A stretch of 64,000 bases of DNA from Heterostelium multicystogenum (GCA_003667245.1 RCNN01000065.1:1-64000), one strand, 5' to 3'. Shown: positions 36,923-49,827, counted from the stretch's first letter. The notes: a model not told the origin generated them from the letters alone. Numbers and translations: made by a program.

Positions 36923-39900
36923 TTATTGTTTCTCTATGTTTGAACTATACTTCAGAGGACTGCTTGTCGTTGAGCTTGAAATGGATGAGGTGGAACCGCT
37001 GCCGGTACTTCCAACAAGATTTTTCAGTTGATTGTTCAGTTGGCTGTTTTCACTACGGAGGAGCGTGTTCTCAGAGTGGAGTGTGTCCAACTGTGATTGT
37101 AGCTTGTTGATGATAGTTGGATCTTGTGGAGATGTCATAGCGTGTTGGGTCATATGTTGCTGAGTCTGAACCCAGTTTGTCAGAGTGGCGATCTTGTCCT
37201 CAAGGTATGAAATATGTTGGGCTTGCTTTACGAGTTTTGTTTGGATCTTGTCTGTTGATTTTCTCTTGGATTTATGTTTCAGTGATGAGGATGACGATGA
37301 AAGCTTGTGATACTCTTTATCTGAGTCGGATGAATCATCGTGACGATCTCTTTCTCTATCACTTCGGTGACCTCTTCTGTTTCTACTTCTATTTCTCTCA
37401 CGTGACTTATTTCTACGTCTACTATTGGATCTGGAACGGTCACGATCACGGCTTCTTGAACGGCTGGATGATCTTGAACGATCACGGTCACGGCTTCTCG
37501 ATCTTGAACGATCACGATCACGGCTTCTTGATCTTGAGCGGACTTCTATCACGATCACGGTCGCTTCTTCTACTTCTGCTTCTTGATCTTGATCTATCTC
37601 TACCATGACGATCACGACTTCTCGAACGGGACCTTGAACGGCTTCTATCTCTATCAAAACGATCACTTCTTCTACTTCTTGATCGACTTCTATCACGGTC
37701 ACGATAACTACTGTGATTACTTCTGGATCTTGATCTTGAACGGCTTCTATCTCTATCTATATATCTATCTCTATCTCTTCTGTCTCTTGATCTAGACTTG
37801 TCTCTATCTCTCTTTCTGTCTCTTTCCTTCTCTCTTTCTTTTTCTCTGTGTTTCTCTTTCTTTTGTCTACTACGCAATTTGTTCTTCTTGGAACTGGAAT
37901 CGTCGTAACGGTGTGAGGAGCTATATTCGTCGGAGCTTGAGTAAGAACCATCAGAATGTGAATCAGAGAGAGATGATGCACGTGATGATTGTCTAGAGTT
38001 ATCGGAAGGTTTTTTGTTGACAGCATTACTACTGCTACGAGTTAAGATAGCAGTGGAAGATAGAATGGTATCTTTTTCGGATGATGGCGATGGTGGTTTA
38101 GAAGAAGATAACGATGTCAAAGAGATTGTTGATGATGGATGGTTAGAGATATCTGGAACAGAGTTAATTGGACTGATTTTCGGTGAGGTGGTGACTAAAG
38201 ATGGCAAAGCGGTAGTTGGGTATTGTTGTGGTGGTTTTGGTGATACTTTGGGTGGTGAAACATCTTCAGTCAACTTATTAATGTTTACTGGAGCGACAGG
38301 ATTTGGAACACTAATAGAGAGATTATTTTGTGCGTGCAATGATTGATTGTGTGGAGCAGTTGCGACCGATCTGGAAAAGACCATTGTTGTTGACACCATT
38401 GCTTTGGGTGAGAGCAGATGAGGCATTCGAAGTGGCACTGGCAGATGGTGGAGTTGGTGTTGAGGTTCGGCTTGGGTTCGGTGTTTGGCTTGGAGATGTC
38501 GATGGTGTGACTATAGGAGTAGGTGATGGAGACTGAGCAGGAGTGTTGTGTGCTCCAGTACCAGTGAATCCAAAGTTATCGTCCTCGTCTTTAGTCTCTG
38601 GGAAGATCCATTCATCAGTTGAATTACTGTTGCTAGTATTTAAATGTGGCGATGAAGTATTTCTCAACATAGCGAAATTGGAATCTTGCGAGAGCATCTT
38701 GTAAACGTTCACCCAATGGTGGAAGTTTCGAAAGGACATTCTGTACTATATATTCTGGCTTTTTGGCATGCTTGAAAAATCTATGTTCGAGAAGCTTCAA
38801 AGGATGTGGACGCTTTGCTGGGTCTTTTTGGAGACAACGCTCTACCAAATCCTTGAATGAATGTGTCCACTTTGATTCACCATCCGAGTCGAGTTGAGGT
38901 GGTGGTGACTGGAGAGTCATCAAAAGAACCTTCATTGGAGGATACTCTGAAAATGGAGCACGACCTTTTGCCAACTCGAGGGCAGTAATACCAAAGGACC
39001 AGATATCTACAGCATAGTCATAGGATACTTGCTCCATAACTTCAGGTGCCATCCAGCATGGAGTTACCAACAAATGTATTACGGCTAGTTTCACCAGTAT
39101 CGATAAGAGTTGCACTGACACCAAAGTCTGACAACTGTACATTTCCGTTGGCGTCGATAATAATATTACCGGCTTTAATATCTCTATGAATTCTTCCAGT
39201 CTTGTGGAAGTAGGCGATGGCCTTCAATGTTTCTCGCAAAATGGTGGCAATGACATTCTCTTCGAAACCATGTGGGAATGCAAATCTCATAATATCCGAA
39301 CATGAACCAGCTGACAGGTAGTCCATGACTACCCACAGTGATTCATTGTGAACAAAACTAGTATGATAAGCAACTACATTTGGATGATGACACAAACTCA
39401 TTGCTTGGATTTCTTTCTGTTGAATCGATTAAAAACCAAAGTTAATATCAATCTTTAAACAGTTTGTTTGATACTAACTCTTAATTCATCTAGTGATATA
39501 TTTCTGCAATGCTCTAAATCTATAATTTTAATCGCGACTATATCCTTGTTGGCAAGACAAAATTGCTCTATATACAGAACCACTGCCACCTTTACCGATG
39601 GTTTCTTTCAGTTCATATTGGTCGGCTATACTTGGATACTTTTTGGGCTTCTTTTCGATAGGAGTTGTGTATTTGTCGTATTTGTCATGTCTATCTTTTT
39701 CATGGCGATCTCTTTCTTTGTCGTGATGATGCCTGCTATCTTTATCGTGTCTGTCTTTGTCGTGTCTGTCTTTGTCGTGTCTGTCTCTATCATGTCTGTC
39801 TCTGTCTCTGTCATGTCTATCTCTTTCACGTTCGCGCTCTCGTCGTGTCTATCACGGTCTCTTTCTCTATCTCTTTCACGCTCCCTGTCATGTCGGTCAT

Positions 39901-39937
39901 GTCGATCCCTATCTCTATCGCTACCGTGATCCGACAT
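36923..39937 (-). CDS. Fray/OSR1-SPAK-type Ste20 kinase with Arg-rich N-terminus and RS-repeat C-terminus
   Basis: Ste20-family kinase. The N-terminus from ATG 39937 is an Arg/Asp/His repeat (DRDRHDRHDRERERDRERD). The kinase domain has glycine loop IGKGGSGSVY, VAIK lysine, a 62-nt intron (39417-39478), HRDIKAGNIII, DFG, and the Fray-like segment GTPCWMAPEVMEQVSYDYAV followed by KLPPLGER. After the kinase come a Ser/Thr/Pro linker, long RS/RD dipeptide repeats (RSRSRSRDRDRSRS, about 37.3-37.8 kb) and a C-terminal coiled coil (IINKLQSQLDTLHSENTLLR). At least six single-base frame changes occur: near 39840, AAAA 39559-39562, 39064, AAA 38703-38705, AAAA 38375-38378, and about 37540. Removing one base usually restores family-conserved sequence, so I infer sequencing errors. 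RS repeats suggest nuclear-speckle association. Confidence 0.8.
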
Positions 39938-41801
39938 GTTGTGTTGTTTACTTATGGTCGACTGTATATGAAAATAACAAGCTTGGAGAAACTAAAGTTT
40001 AGAATGTTGAAAATGTAATTTAAACTTTTGCTTGTGCCTGTTTGATAATCGACTTTCAAAGAAATAACTAAGCCAAAGACTACTGAATGGAGGTGATTAA
40101 TTATTATAAATATTGTTGTTGTTGAAATGGAATATATATAGTATATAACTTTGTGTAAAGGGTAATATGTATTACTATTGATGTAGTTAAAGAACCAATC
40201 TGTAATTAATTAAATGAAATCTATTGCTAATTATTATTATTATTGTTGTTGTTCTAAAGATTAAATTGTTGTCCTAATATCTTATCTTCTTATCTCCAGC
40301 TAAAATCTTTTATAGTTGGATGGAACCACTGTTTTTGATTCAAATAGAAATGATATGAAGGTTAGTAACTAATTATACATAACTATATTGGGTGTGTGAG
40401 GGAAAAGGTAGAATAAGAAGTAGTTATGTAACTGAATGATTGGAATATTTCAAATGCCGTGAAAAACACAAAAAACAATAATAGATACAACTTTTCAAAA
40501 TTTTACTCAACAACATCATCTGACCACTAAAACAAATATGCAAAGTGGCTAACACTGTTACCTACTAGTTTTAACAACCCAATATCATTCAAAAGTAATA
40601 GTAATAAATATATATTTCTAATTATGTATTTGTAACAATAATAAATATTTTTAATCAATAAATAATATATTTATATTTATTAAAAAAAACTATATGATTG
40701 AATAATAATAATATTATTATGCTATTATTATTATTTATATTATTAATATTATTCTACTGAACAAAATATGTTGCAGCTGTTGACAAACAAATGACTAACT
40801 ACCTAAATGGAATCAACAGTGACTCCACTTTTTTTTTCTTTTTGTATGATTCTCACATATTTATATCAACACACAATAACAAGAAAAACAACCACAAACC
40901 ACCACACACCAAGTGTGTTATTGTTGTGTTGTACCATATGTATAAAAATAAATCATAATTATATGTATATTATCTGTTATTATTGTTACTGCACTGCGTG
41001 AGTGAAGTAGAAGTAAATATTTGTGTACTCGTAGCTCGATTTTAGTTTTTATGATTATTGTCTGGGTTGATTTTGTTGGTAGGTAATAATTTTTTACTCT
41101 TCTTAGAGTTGATGTGTGGGGGAACAATAAATGGGATACAAACATGTAACTATAGTTTCCAATAATCTATGTTTAACAATGATGTATGCGTTTTATAATT
41201 TGTATATTATTATTATTATTATTATATTTTTTGATTTGAAGTTATATAAAAATATAAAATATGTATGTATGGTAGCATATATTTATAATTTTAATATATA
41301 ATTTAATTTGGCTCAGAATGCGCCAATATTTAAGTAGTAGTAGAGAGTATAGTTGTTGATGTTTCATTGCCGCTGCACCTATTAAAATTGGGTGATGTGA
41401 ATGTGTATTTTTGAATGCGGGGGTAGGGTGATGATATAATAAATATTACTATTATTATTTTGTAGATATATTTATTATAATTTATAGTTGTTATAACGAC
41501 TGCATCCCACCTGAAGCAGCATTTCGATGTTCATGAGGAATGGGTAATACGATACTCACACAACCATAAAAATAGCTTATTTTTGATTTTGTTAGATAAT
41601 ATACTCTACTACTACTACTACTATGTATGTAATAAACGAATTAATTGCTATATATATGATCTTTAATCTGTAACATAAACAATTAACTTTAAATATTCGT
41701 TCAATTTGAAATCTATACTATAGTTTTGTTTGCTGTTGCTGTTGATCTTTAGAATTGAATATTGAATGGACAGATTTTGAATTTAATAATATAAGATCAC
41801 T

Positions 41802-41852
41802 AAGCCTGGCAATAGCAGTTGGTTAATTAACCAACTTACTGCTGCCCAGCTT
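41802..41852. repeat. Structured inverted repeat with a perfect 20-bp palindromic core
   Basis: The core AGTTGGTTAATTAACCAACT (41817-41836) is an exact palindrome. Outside it, AGC pairs with GCT, and AAGC-TGG-C (41802-41810) pairs with G-CCA-GCTT (41844-41852) with small bulges. This gives a hairpin or cruciform of about 20 pairs in otherwise AT-rich non-coding DNA. Confidence 0.6.
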
Positions 41853-43318
41853 TAAATCTTCTATAATCGCTCAAGCTGTGCTATTCTATTGATGTAATGA
41901 TTGAATTCAAATAAAAATATTGATTCTATCCAATAATCGAGAGAACTAAAGTATCATGAAAGTATAATGACTAATCAATGGCAATTCTACTCGTTGTCTG
42001 TTTGCTATTCAATCGTAGAATCAAGATAAGTCGATATAGATATAAATAACATATGAAGTCTGCACTAAACGAATGAAATGTTTTCCTAATTCAATTAAAA
42101 TGATATCGTTGTGCTACTGCTACTGCCACTCTATGCTATTGCTAAATCTACCTACTTCTAAATGCAATGATAAAGAAAAAATTGATATGATAATGGTATG
42201 TATGATTCGCGTCAATGTTGTTTTATTCAATGAATATACAAACATATATTTATACAATTGGTTTTACTTTAAAAGATATTCAAGTATTACTACTACTACT
42301 ACTATTTAACTATATATCTATTTATTATTGTTATTATTTCTACTAAAAATATTAATTTTGTACAAATAACATATCAATCTCAAAAAAAAAAAAACAAGAT
42401 GGTATTTATATTATTAATTGATCAATCAATAATGTAACTAACTAATTAAAGGAATTACTATTATAAATATTATTATTATTATTATTTTGGAAATTATAAA
42501 TATTAATGAAATTTATAATAATTAAGGTTTGACGCGTGTGTTCCAGTTTAAGAAAGGAACAAACAAACAAAAAACAATAAAAAAAAGTCGTTGCATAAGT
42601 TTAGCGAAATTTGATACACCACCAATACAACACCGGGGAAATGAAAAATACGATAACTTCAGATATTTAATTAATTGACTCTGAGTGTGGGCATGTTGGG
42701 GTAATTGCAAGAAAAACTAAAATAGTGTGAAAAAACTGACTTTGTTGTGTGCTGAAGTTTCTCTTTCTTTGATTAAAATATTGTGGGTTATACTGTGCAA
42801 CTCTGTTTTTATCATAATAATCTTCGAAGGTGTAGTAAAATGGCACTTCTCAAGATTTATAATATTTTTTTTGCTGGTTTTTCAGTGGCAACTAAATGCT
42901 GGTACTTGTCGCCAGACAAACAATTTCGTTATCCAACGAATTCAATCAATCAAATAGTCTAACTAATTGGCAGGATATGACAAGTATTTGCCTTGAATGG
43001 TGATTGTGATGTTGATGATGATAATAATGAAAGTACAATAATAATGTACAACGATATTTACTTTTACTCGATAACAAATCAAAACAAACATAACAAACAA
43101 AACAATTGAATTGAATTGATTTATTATAATAATAATAATTTCTTTCTAATTCTATTCAGCTTAACTTTATTAGCTATCTATTCTCTATCCTATTGTTTAC
43201 AATTCTATTGGTTTATAGTATTATTATTACTATTGTTACTAATATTATTACTATTATAATCTTTTAAAAAAAAAGAAATAAATATTAAATATATATAATA
43301 ATAATAATAATATAAAAA

Positions 43319-43341
43319 TATTCTATTATTATAATAGAATA
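43319..43341. repeat. Perfect 23-nt AT-rich palindrome
   Basis: Eleven-base arms (TATTCTATTAT and its exact complement) surround a single central T. In DNA of this AT content it could be chance, but the arms are perfect. Confidence 0.6.
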
Positions 43342-43738
43342 GCTAATAATTGTAGATCTATCTAATTACAACATCAATTCATAATAAAGATAAAAAAAAT
43401 AATATAGACGGATGTATAAAATGTGGATTGCATTCTTGATTTAATAATAAATATTATTGATTTGAATAGAATGAGAGTAGCAAACAGTGTGGTTGGTGAG
43501 TGGTGATGCAGTATCAATGTACCATTCTTGTTTATTTGTTTGGTTTGGTTTGGTTTAGTTTGGTTTGTTCGTTTCGTTCAATGTTTGTATTTACAAACAA
43601 ACTATATGATGATGATTTTTTAATATCCTGGAGGGAGGATAAGATATTATTTATTTAAAGAGAGCGAGAGAGAGATGTTGGATGTAGAGCTTGGATAAAG
43701 TACTTTAACTTAATATACAGGAAAATATTAGCTTGTGG

Positions 43739-43840
43739 AAGTGTGGTTGTTTTATTGTTGTTGGTTTGGTTTTCTTGTTATTTTCAAACAACAACACACC
43801 CACAATACACAACAACAACAATCACAACAAAATCACACTT
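43739..43840. repeat. Imperfect inverted repeat, about 27-nt arms
   Basis: The left arm begins AAGTGTGGTTGTTTTATTG at 43739; the right arm ends AACAAAATCACACTT at 43840. They pair with a few mismatches around a loop of about 45 bases that carries CACACCCAC (43795-43803). It may be a hairpin RNA or a regulatory block. Confidence 0.45.
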
Positions 43841-46496
43841 CAAATTGGAAAATATTTAGTTTGATAGGAGGGAGCAATACTCCTGTACAGATATTGAGAT
43901 TATGAATGGCAACAAAACAGATTAATATTAAATTACATCTATTCTTTCTGTTTAATGCTATTATGTTCTAGTTTATTCTATTTATATATAATCCTATCTT
44001 TATCATTCACATTATTGTTATTCAATTCCAACTATTTGTGCCAAGTGATAAATTTAAAATTTCATCCTATTTTGAGTTTTGTTGCTGTTGTTATGAACAA
44101 ATTGACTGGCTGGACAACTTGGAAAAAACATACTGTTTAAGTTTAGGATTTCAAATTGTTTAAAGAAAATAATAGCACACAGTCGAACAAATAGAATAAA
44201 ATCAACAAAAACGAATGACAAAAAACAAAGTGTAAAATGATTAAACAACACACTAATCAAATAAACAACCAATCATTCCAAAATAGCTATTTAAAAATAA
44301 TGATAATTATTTCATCTTTCTGGTTGGCTGGCTTGACTTGTTATTAGTTTGGGCTGTGCTGTTGTTGTATTGTCAATAACTGTACGGATGATTCGATATC
44401 GATATCATTTTGTTTTGCCTAATTGATGAATATAAATTGATGTTCTCGATAAGATGATAAACAAACGATGATGTGATCTACCAGAATTAAGATAACACCA
44501 ATAATCAATCAATCACAATCAATTTAAATCTCTTGTAGCTCGTTAACTTATAAATTTCGATTGATAAATGACTTCTGAAAATTACGGGTAAATTTTCCAA
44601 TGAACAAAACTAAACTTCTCTGTTTTAAATATATGATTCTGATTTATCTGTAGTGTAGTGTGCTAGCTGTATTATCTGACTATATCGAAGTGGCAGTAGT
44701 AGTAGCAAATAGTCCAATAGGTTTAATTTGAATTGGATATTATATGGCAAAGCCATAATCCTGATTTAATCAAAATTGACTCAAAGAGCCAAATGAAAGC
44801 AGACAAAAGAGAGGAAAGAGGAGAGTAAGAGAAATAATTTGAGATAGGTATTGAATGTACTTACATAACTAGAATAACTAAAGGTAGGCTTCACTTCTTT
44901 TTCTTTAAAGAATGAACTTAACTTTACTTTTTTTTTTGATTTCTGAAACTGATTAATGTGTTATTCCTGTTATTTTTATTATAATGTGATGATGTATATA
45001 AATATATTATTGCTTATACTGCTCAGCTGGGTATTACTACTATTTTTATTACTACTGTTTTTATTATTATTATTATTATTACAACCAGCTAATGATGTTA
45101 TTGTTTACTTGTTGGGTGGTGTCTGGCTTATTAATTGATTATATGAACTTTATCGAACCAAATCAGACTTTTATGAATATGTAAGTGAGTGTGTGTTTAG
45201 GTTTTTGATGTTGAGAGTGGGTGGTTTTGATGATTTTATTTTTAGTTTTTTATAATTTTTTTTTGTAATTTTTTTGTTGGTTTTAAGTATTTTTTTTTTA
45301 AAAATGATGGATTTGCGATTTTATAAAATAATGAATTAATTAATGATGTTGTAAATAATAATAATAATAATGAATAAAAATAAGCAGAACTGAATGGTTG
45401 ACTTGACTATAATACTGGTTTGGCTTATAAAGTGATAACTGGGGATTGGCTTGATGAAATATAAATAGAGAGAGTTGATTAAATTAAAAGAAAATAAGAA
45501 GAACAAAAGGTATTGCTTTGTATATATCTATCTTATGATTATGCTTAAAATAAATATATACAACCTAGTGATCTAATATTTTCTTTTGATTTGACTGTAT
45601 TTGTTGAATATTATTGTTATTACTATTAAACTTATAGCTGCTCAGCATTATTCTCTGTACTTTATAATATGAATTGAAGTGATGGTGTTGTAGTAGTAGT
45701 AAATGAAGATGTATTTCCAAATGTATAATCGAATGTGATAATTCGCTGGTTTGGATGAAGAAAAAAAGAAAAAAAAAGAACCTTAAAAACTGGAGTTATT
45801 AAACTTTAGCTTTCAAGTATTCTTCTTTAAAAAACAAACAAATAGAGGTTCCAATCAACTTCTTTTTGTTTCTTTTTAAACGGAATGATGTGATGAGTGT
45901 TGATTAATTGAAGGGTGGCTGTGTTTGTCTTGTTGAAGTTTGAGATTCTCTCTATGTATGGAATTCCGAAACTTGTCTATACCTAATTGGGTTTGAACTG
46001 ATATGTATGTGTAGAAATAAAAAAAATGTATTTATTGACGACGACTAATAGGTAGAGGATAGGATGTCTTTCTTTCTTCCTTAGCATAACATAGCCAGAT
46101 TTACACAAAAATAAACTTAAAAAAAAAGTTATTTATTTTGTTTTTTTCGTTGACAACACCGAAAGTGCCATGATCCTCACAAATTATTTCTTTTTTACTC
46201 CCCATCCAACATCGACTCACCAATGTTGGGTATCATTAAAATAAATGTTGACCTTTTTTGCAGGGGGTATGAAATTGTCATGTGGTGATGCCCTCATCAG
46301 TGATCGAAAGTGAGTCAGTTTGGGTAACGTGATGGTTGTTAGGTTCCACCTCACCATTTCACTTCAATAAAAATGTTTTAGAGATAATGATTGTCTTTTA
46401 TGTAGATAATTCAAAAATAGATAATCTGAAATTTGAAATTTGATATTTGATTGATTGATTAATGATAGACGATCAATTAATTGAATCACTGATTTG

Positions 46497-48840
46497 TTAT
46501 AGTATATTGGATCGAGTGATCAAAAAAGGGTTTATTTTGAGGATGGCTTCATTGCAAACCTTTTCTCTCGCTCTCTCTTCTTTTCCAGTTCTCTTTCTCT
46601 TTCTCTGTCTCTTTCTTTTTTGCTTTTCAAAATCTTGGGATGATTGACCTCTTGATGATGAGCCACTACTTCCTCCTCGTGATTTGTCCCTACTACTGCT
46701 GCTGCTACCACTCAAATTACTACCACTACTACTGCTGCTACCACTTTTTCTTTCTCTTTCTTTTTGTCTTTCACGATCACGTTCACGCTCTCTTTCACGC
46801 TCACGATCTCTTTCTCTTTCTTTTTCACGTTCACGTTCACGTTCTCTTTCACGGTCTCTTTCTCTTTCTTTCTCACGTTCACGCTCTCTTTCTTTTTCTC
46901 TCTCACGTTCACGCTCCCTTTCTCTCTCCTTTTCACGTTCACGTTCACGTTCGCGTTCTCTCTCTTTTTCACGTTCACGTTCACGTTCACGTTCTCTTTC
47001 TTTCTCCCGATCTCTATCACGATGGTCTCTATCTCTATCATCGTCTCTAAATCTATCTCTGTCTCTATCATCATCCCTGTGTCTGTCTCCTCTGGAATCT
47101 CTGTCTCTATCCCTATCTCTGTCTCTATCTCTATCTCTGTCGTCATCTCTATATCTATCTCTATTTCTGTCCCTGCTGTCCCTATCTCTGTCATGCTCCT
47201 TTCTTTCTCTATCTCTTTCTTTTTATTCTGTCTTTCTCTCTTTCGTCTAATTCATCCTCCCTCTTTCGTTTCTCACCAATGTCTCTGTCACGATCTCTGT
47301 CTCTGTCACGATCTCTGTCACGATCTCTATCATCTTCGGGTCCAGGTGGATATGGGCCATTAGGGTTCATCATTCTCATATCTTGATAGTAGAATGCATT
47401 TGGGGGTGGTGGGTATCCAGGAGGGACGCCCATGTGGGGAGGTGGTGGGAAACGCATTCCTCGACCAATACTAGGTGGAGGACTCCTCTATGACGGAAAG
47501 AAGCAGGGTGCCCACCTCTTCCATTGGGGCCAGGCGCACCTCCACGACCAACCATAGGAACACCATTTGGTCCATACATGTACTCTGGTGGCTGCAGAAG
47601 GGCACCTCTTCCACCAGGGATGGGAGCACCTCTCATCATCTTTGGGTCTACTGGCATGCCACGTTTGCCTCTTCCTCTCATGGCCATAGACATATGATGT
47701 GGATGAGGGTAGTGTTTATCTGAACCATTGCTTCCATCATTTCCATTTGAAGATGCACCACCAGTCAGTGGTTTAAAATATCCTGTTTTCAAAGCTTGAA
47801 GAACTTGCTGATATGTGTGCTGATTCATTGATTTGATGATGATGGTTTTTCCATTTAACTCCCTGTAAGATAGATTCACCGTTAGTACTATTGAGTAGTT
47901 GGGACAGCAGTATCTGAACTTACTTATTGTTTAGTTTCTCCTTGGCTTGTTGTGCAATTTCATGGGACTGTAGTTCGATAAAAGCATATCCTTTTGATTT
48001 TCCATTTGTTTCGTTTTCGAATATCTTTAAGTTCTTTAATTTACCAAACTCTGAGAATAGTTGTTCTATATTTTGTTCTGTTGTCCACTAAATATTGAAT
48101 ACATCATTAGTAATGGCTAAGATAATCTTATTGTTGTTGACTCTGTACTTACCCATTCAAGATTTGCAACAAAGAGAGCAGGTGGAATTTCGGTTTGGTC
48201 ACCTTCAGTGGGATGACTGGAGTCTTCCATAAATGATAGATCTTTCTATAAAAGTGATTTGAGTGAATGTCAGTATTGATGCTTTCACAAGTTTGATAGG
48301 TGATTCGATATTTACTTCATCTTCGTTGTGGCTGTCATTGTTAGTGTCATCGTTAATCGATTGAATGGAGTGTGTGGAGGTGTTCTTGTCGTCATCGTTG
48401 GATCTGCTGGCACGTCTTTCATAGCGATCGTCATCATCTAGATTCGATTCATCATTTTCATCCATATCGTTGTGAAGTTCATCATTAAGATCATCCTTCA
48501 TTTTATAATCATCATCACCATTGTCGACATCACCATTTCCATTAGTATGATCATCGTCGTGATTAGCATCATTTCTATCTTCATTCTTTACCTAAATTGA
48601 TCAATCGATTTAGAATAAGTACAAGAGTGTAAGAAACTGTTACAGTAATAAGCAGAGGATTCTACTACTGAATTCAAATAGCTATATCTAGATAGCTTAG
48701 CTTCAAAGTCTAATACTTACATTTTCATCTTCATTGTTGGTTTCACGATCTTGGTCTTGGTCTTGGTCTATATCTTGATCCTCATCCTGATGGCTATCAT
48801 TTGATGATTTGAAATCACCATATATATCGTAGTCGTCCAT
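46497..48840 (-). CDS. CFIm68/CPSF6-like RRM protein (cleavage factor Im large subunit)
   Basis: Pre-mRNA 3'-end processing factor that should pair with CFIm25. Exons 48721-48840, 48316-48591, 48153-48245, 47924-48087, then 47862 downward. The N-terminus is an Asp/Asn-rich acidic region. The RRM has RNP2 LFVANLEW, the CFIm-specific WTTEQNIEQLF, RNP1 GKSKGYAFIEL and KELNGKTIIIKSMN. A Gly/Pro/Arg-rich linker (RGRGKRGMPVDPKMM, MRFPPPPHMGVPPGYPPPPN) leads to a very long RD/RE/RS mixed-charge tail (46.6-47.3 kb), as in CPSF6. A base appears to be missing near 47488 (RHRG to SPPPSIGRG), and the frame changes again near 47220. The exact C-terminus is uncertain because the repeat reads plausibly in more than one frame. 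Confidence 0.8.
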
Positions 48841-49222
48841 ATTTGAAGTGATGTATATATATTGTTGTTGAAGTTCAATCAATTAGCTAGCAATCAATCA
48901 ATGTCCAATCAACAATCAGCATAACAATTTGATCAATATTATACAAGCTTAACGCAGCAGTAACTCTATAAATAATATTATAATGTATCTAAAGCAATTG
49001 GGTGGTGGTGATGTTGTTCTAATGCTTGTTGTAGTTAAATGTTTATTCAAGCATTTGTTTTCAATTGAAATTGGGATAGATTATTAATATCTTTAAAATG
49101 TAAAAATTTAATTGAATTTCATATTTTTAAACAACATCCTTAACCCAATTTCAAATAAGTCTAAACATCAATGGAACCATACCATCCTATGTAATATTGA
49201 AATCACATTCAGCTTGCATTTT

Positions 49223-49248
49223 GCAACAACAACAACAACAACAACAAC
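49223..49248. repeat. CAA microsatellite
   Basis: Uninterrupted CAA repeats of about 26 bases in non-coding DNA. Confidence 0.9.
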
Positions 49249-49429
49249 TAACCAATCAAACAGCTTGATTGAAGTTAGTTGTATAACTAACTTTGGAAAT
49301 TTGGAAAGTCAATCCAGCCAAAGTTAAGATCTCAGGACTCGAGATTTCTTCATTGATTGTCATTGAAGAATTCATCATATTGGTTAGTATGCCTTCAACT
49401 GTTCAAAACTCAGTTAAAGCTTTATATTG

Positions 49430-49680
49430 GTGGAAATGAAACATCAACATTGTTGAGACCGTGATTACTTCAGTTTCCATCTCACCATTCACAGGGGCGC
49501 CCTCACAATCTCTGGATCATACCTAAACTCCTATGATTACATTGGAACACCACTCTGTTTCAGTCCTCACCAATAGTATCGCCTACACTTCACCAGTTGG
49601 AACTGGATCAAGTATGACTTTCACAGCATCTGATAGTTGTCTTATCTTCCACTCAGTGTAAAGATTTCCAGAAAAACACC
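49430..49680 (+). pseudogene. Relic of an IPT/TIG-like (Ig-fold) surface protein
   Basis: Short protein-like pieces in different frames, SVSISPFTG, ALTISGSYLNSYDYIG and TNSIAYTSPVGTGSSMTFTA, resemble the repeat unit of IPT/TIG-domain proteins that are abundant on dictyostelid cell surfaces. There is no start, no long open frame and no remaining parts of the gene. The assignment is by pattern only. Confidence 0.3.
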
Positions 49681-49827
49681 ACAGGAACATATGAGTACTT
49701 ATATGTAATCAAGCATAACATTTCCATTACTGCTTAAAAGTACTTCAAAAAATTTTTTTTTGGAGACTAAAAGTACTTCAAAATAAACATAAAGTTATTA
49801 ATTATCTAGCCCAAAAATTTTTATCCC

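Larger units (their letters stand above)
39938..46496. other. 6.5-kb gene desert
   Basis: No convincing gene on either strand. The DNA is very AT-rich, with AAT/TTA and CAA repeats, several perfect or near-perfect inverted repeats (listed separately) and G-box-like TTGGGTGTGTG at 40388-40398. The many short open frames are hydrophobic or low-complexity and look like chance. It lies between two minus-strand genes, so the right side is the 3' flank of the CFIm68-like gene and the left side the promoter of the Fray-type kinase. Confidence 0.6.
48841..49827. other. Intergenic region upstream of the CFIm68-like gene
   Basis: About 1 kb. It includes a CAA repeat (49223-49248) and, at 49430-49680, a coding relic described separately. 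No intact gene. Confidence 0.5.

Noticed and set aside
39468..40018. Plus-strand hydrophobic and Ser/Leu-rich frames
   Set aside because: Antisense shadow of the Arg-rich N-terminus and kinase start of the Fray-type gene.
46640..47363. Plus-strand Leu/Ser/Arg and Phe/Thr-rich open frames
   Set aside because: They are the opposite-strand reading of the RD/RE/RS repeat tail of the CFIm68-like gene.
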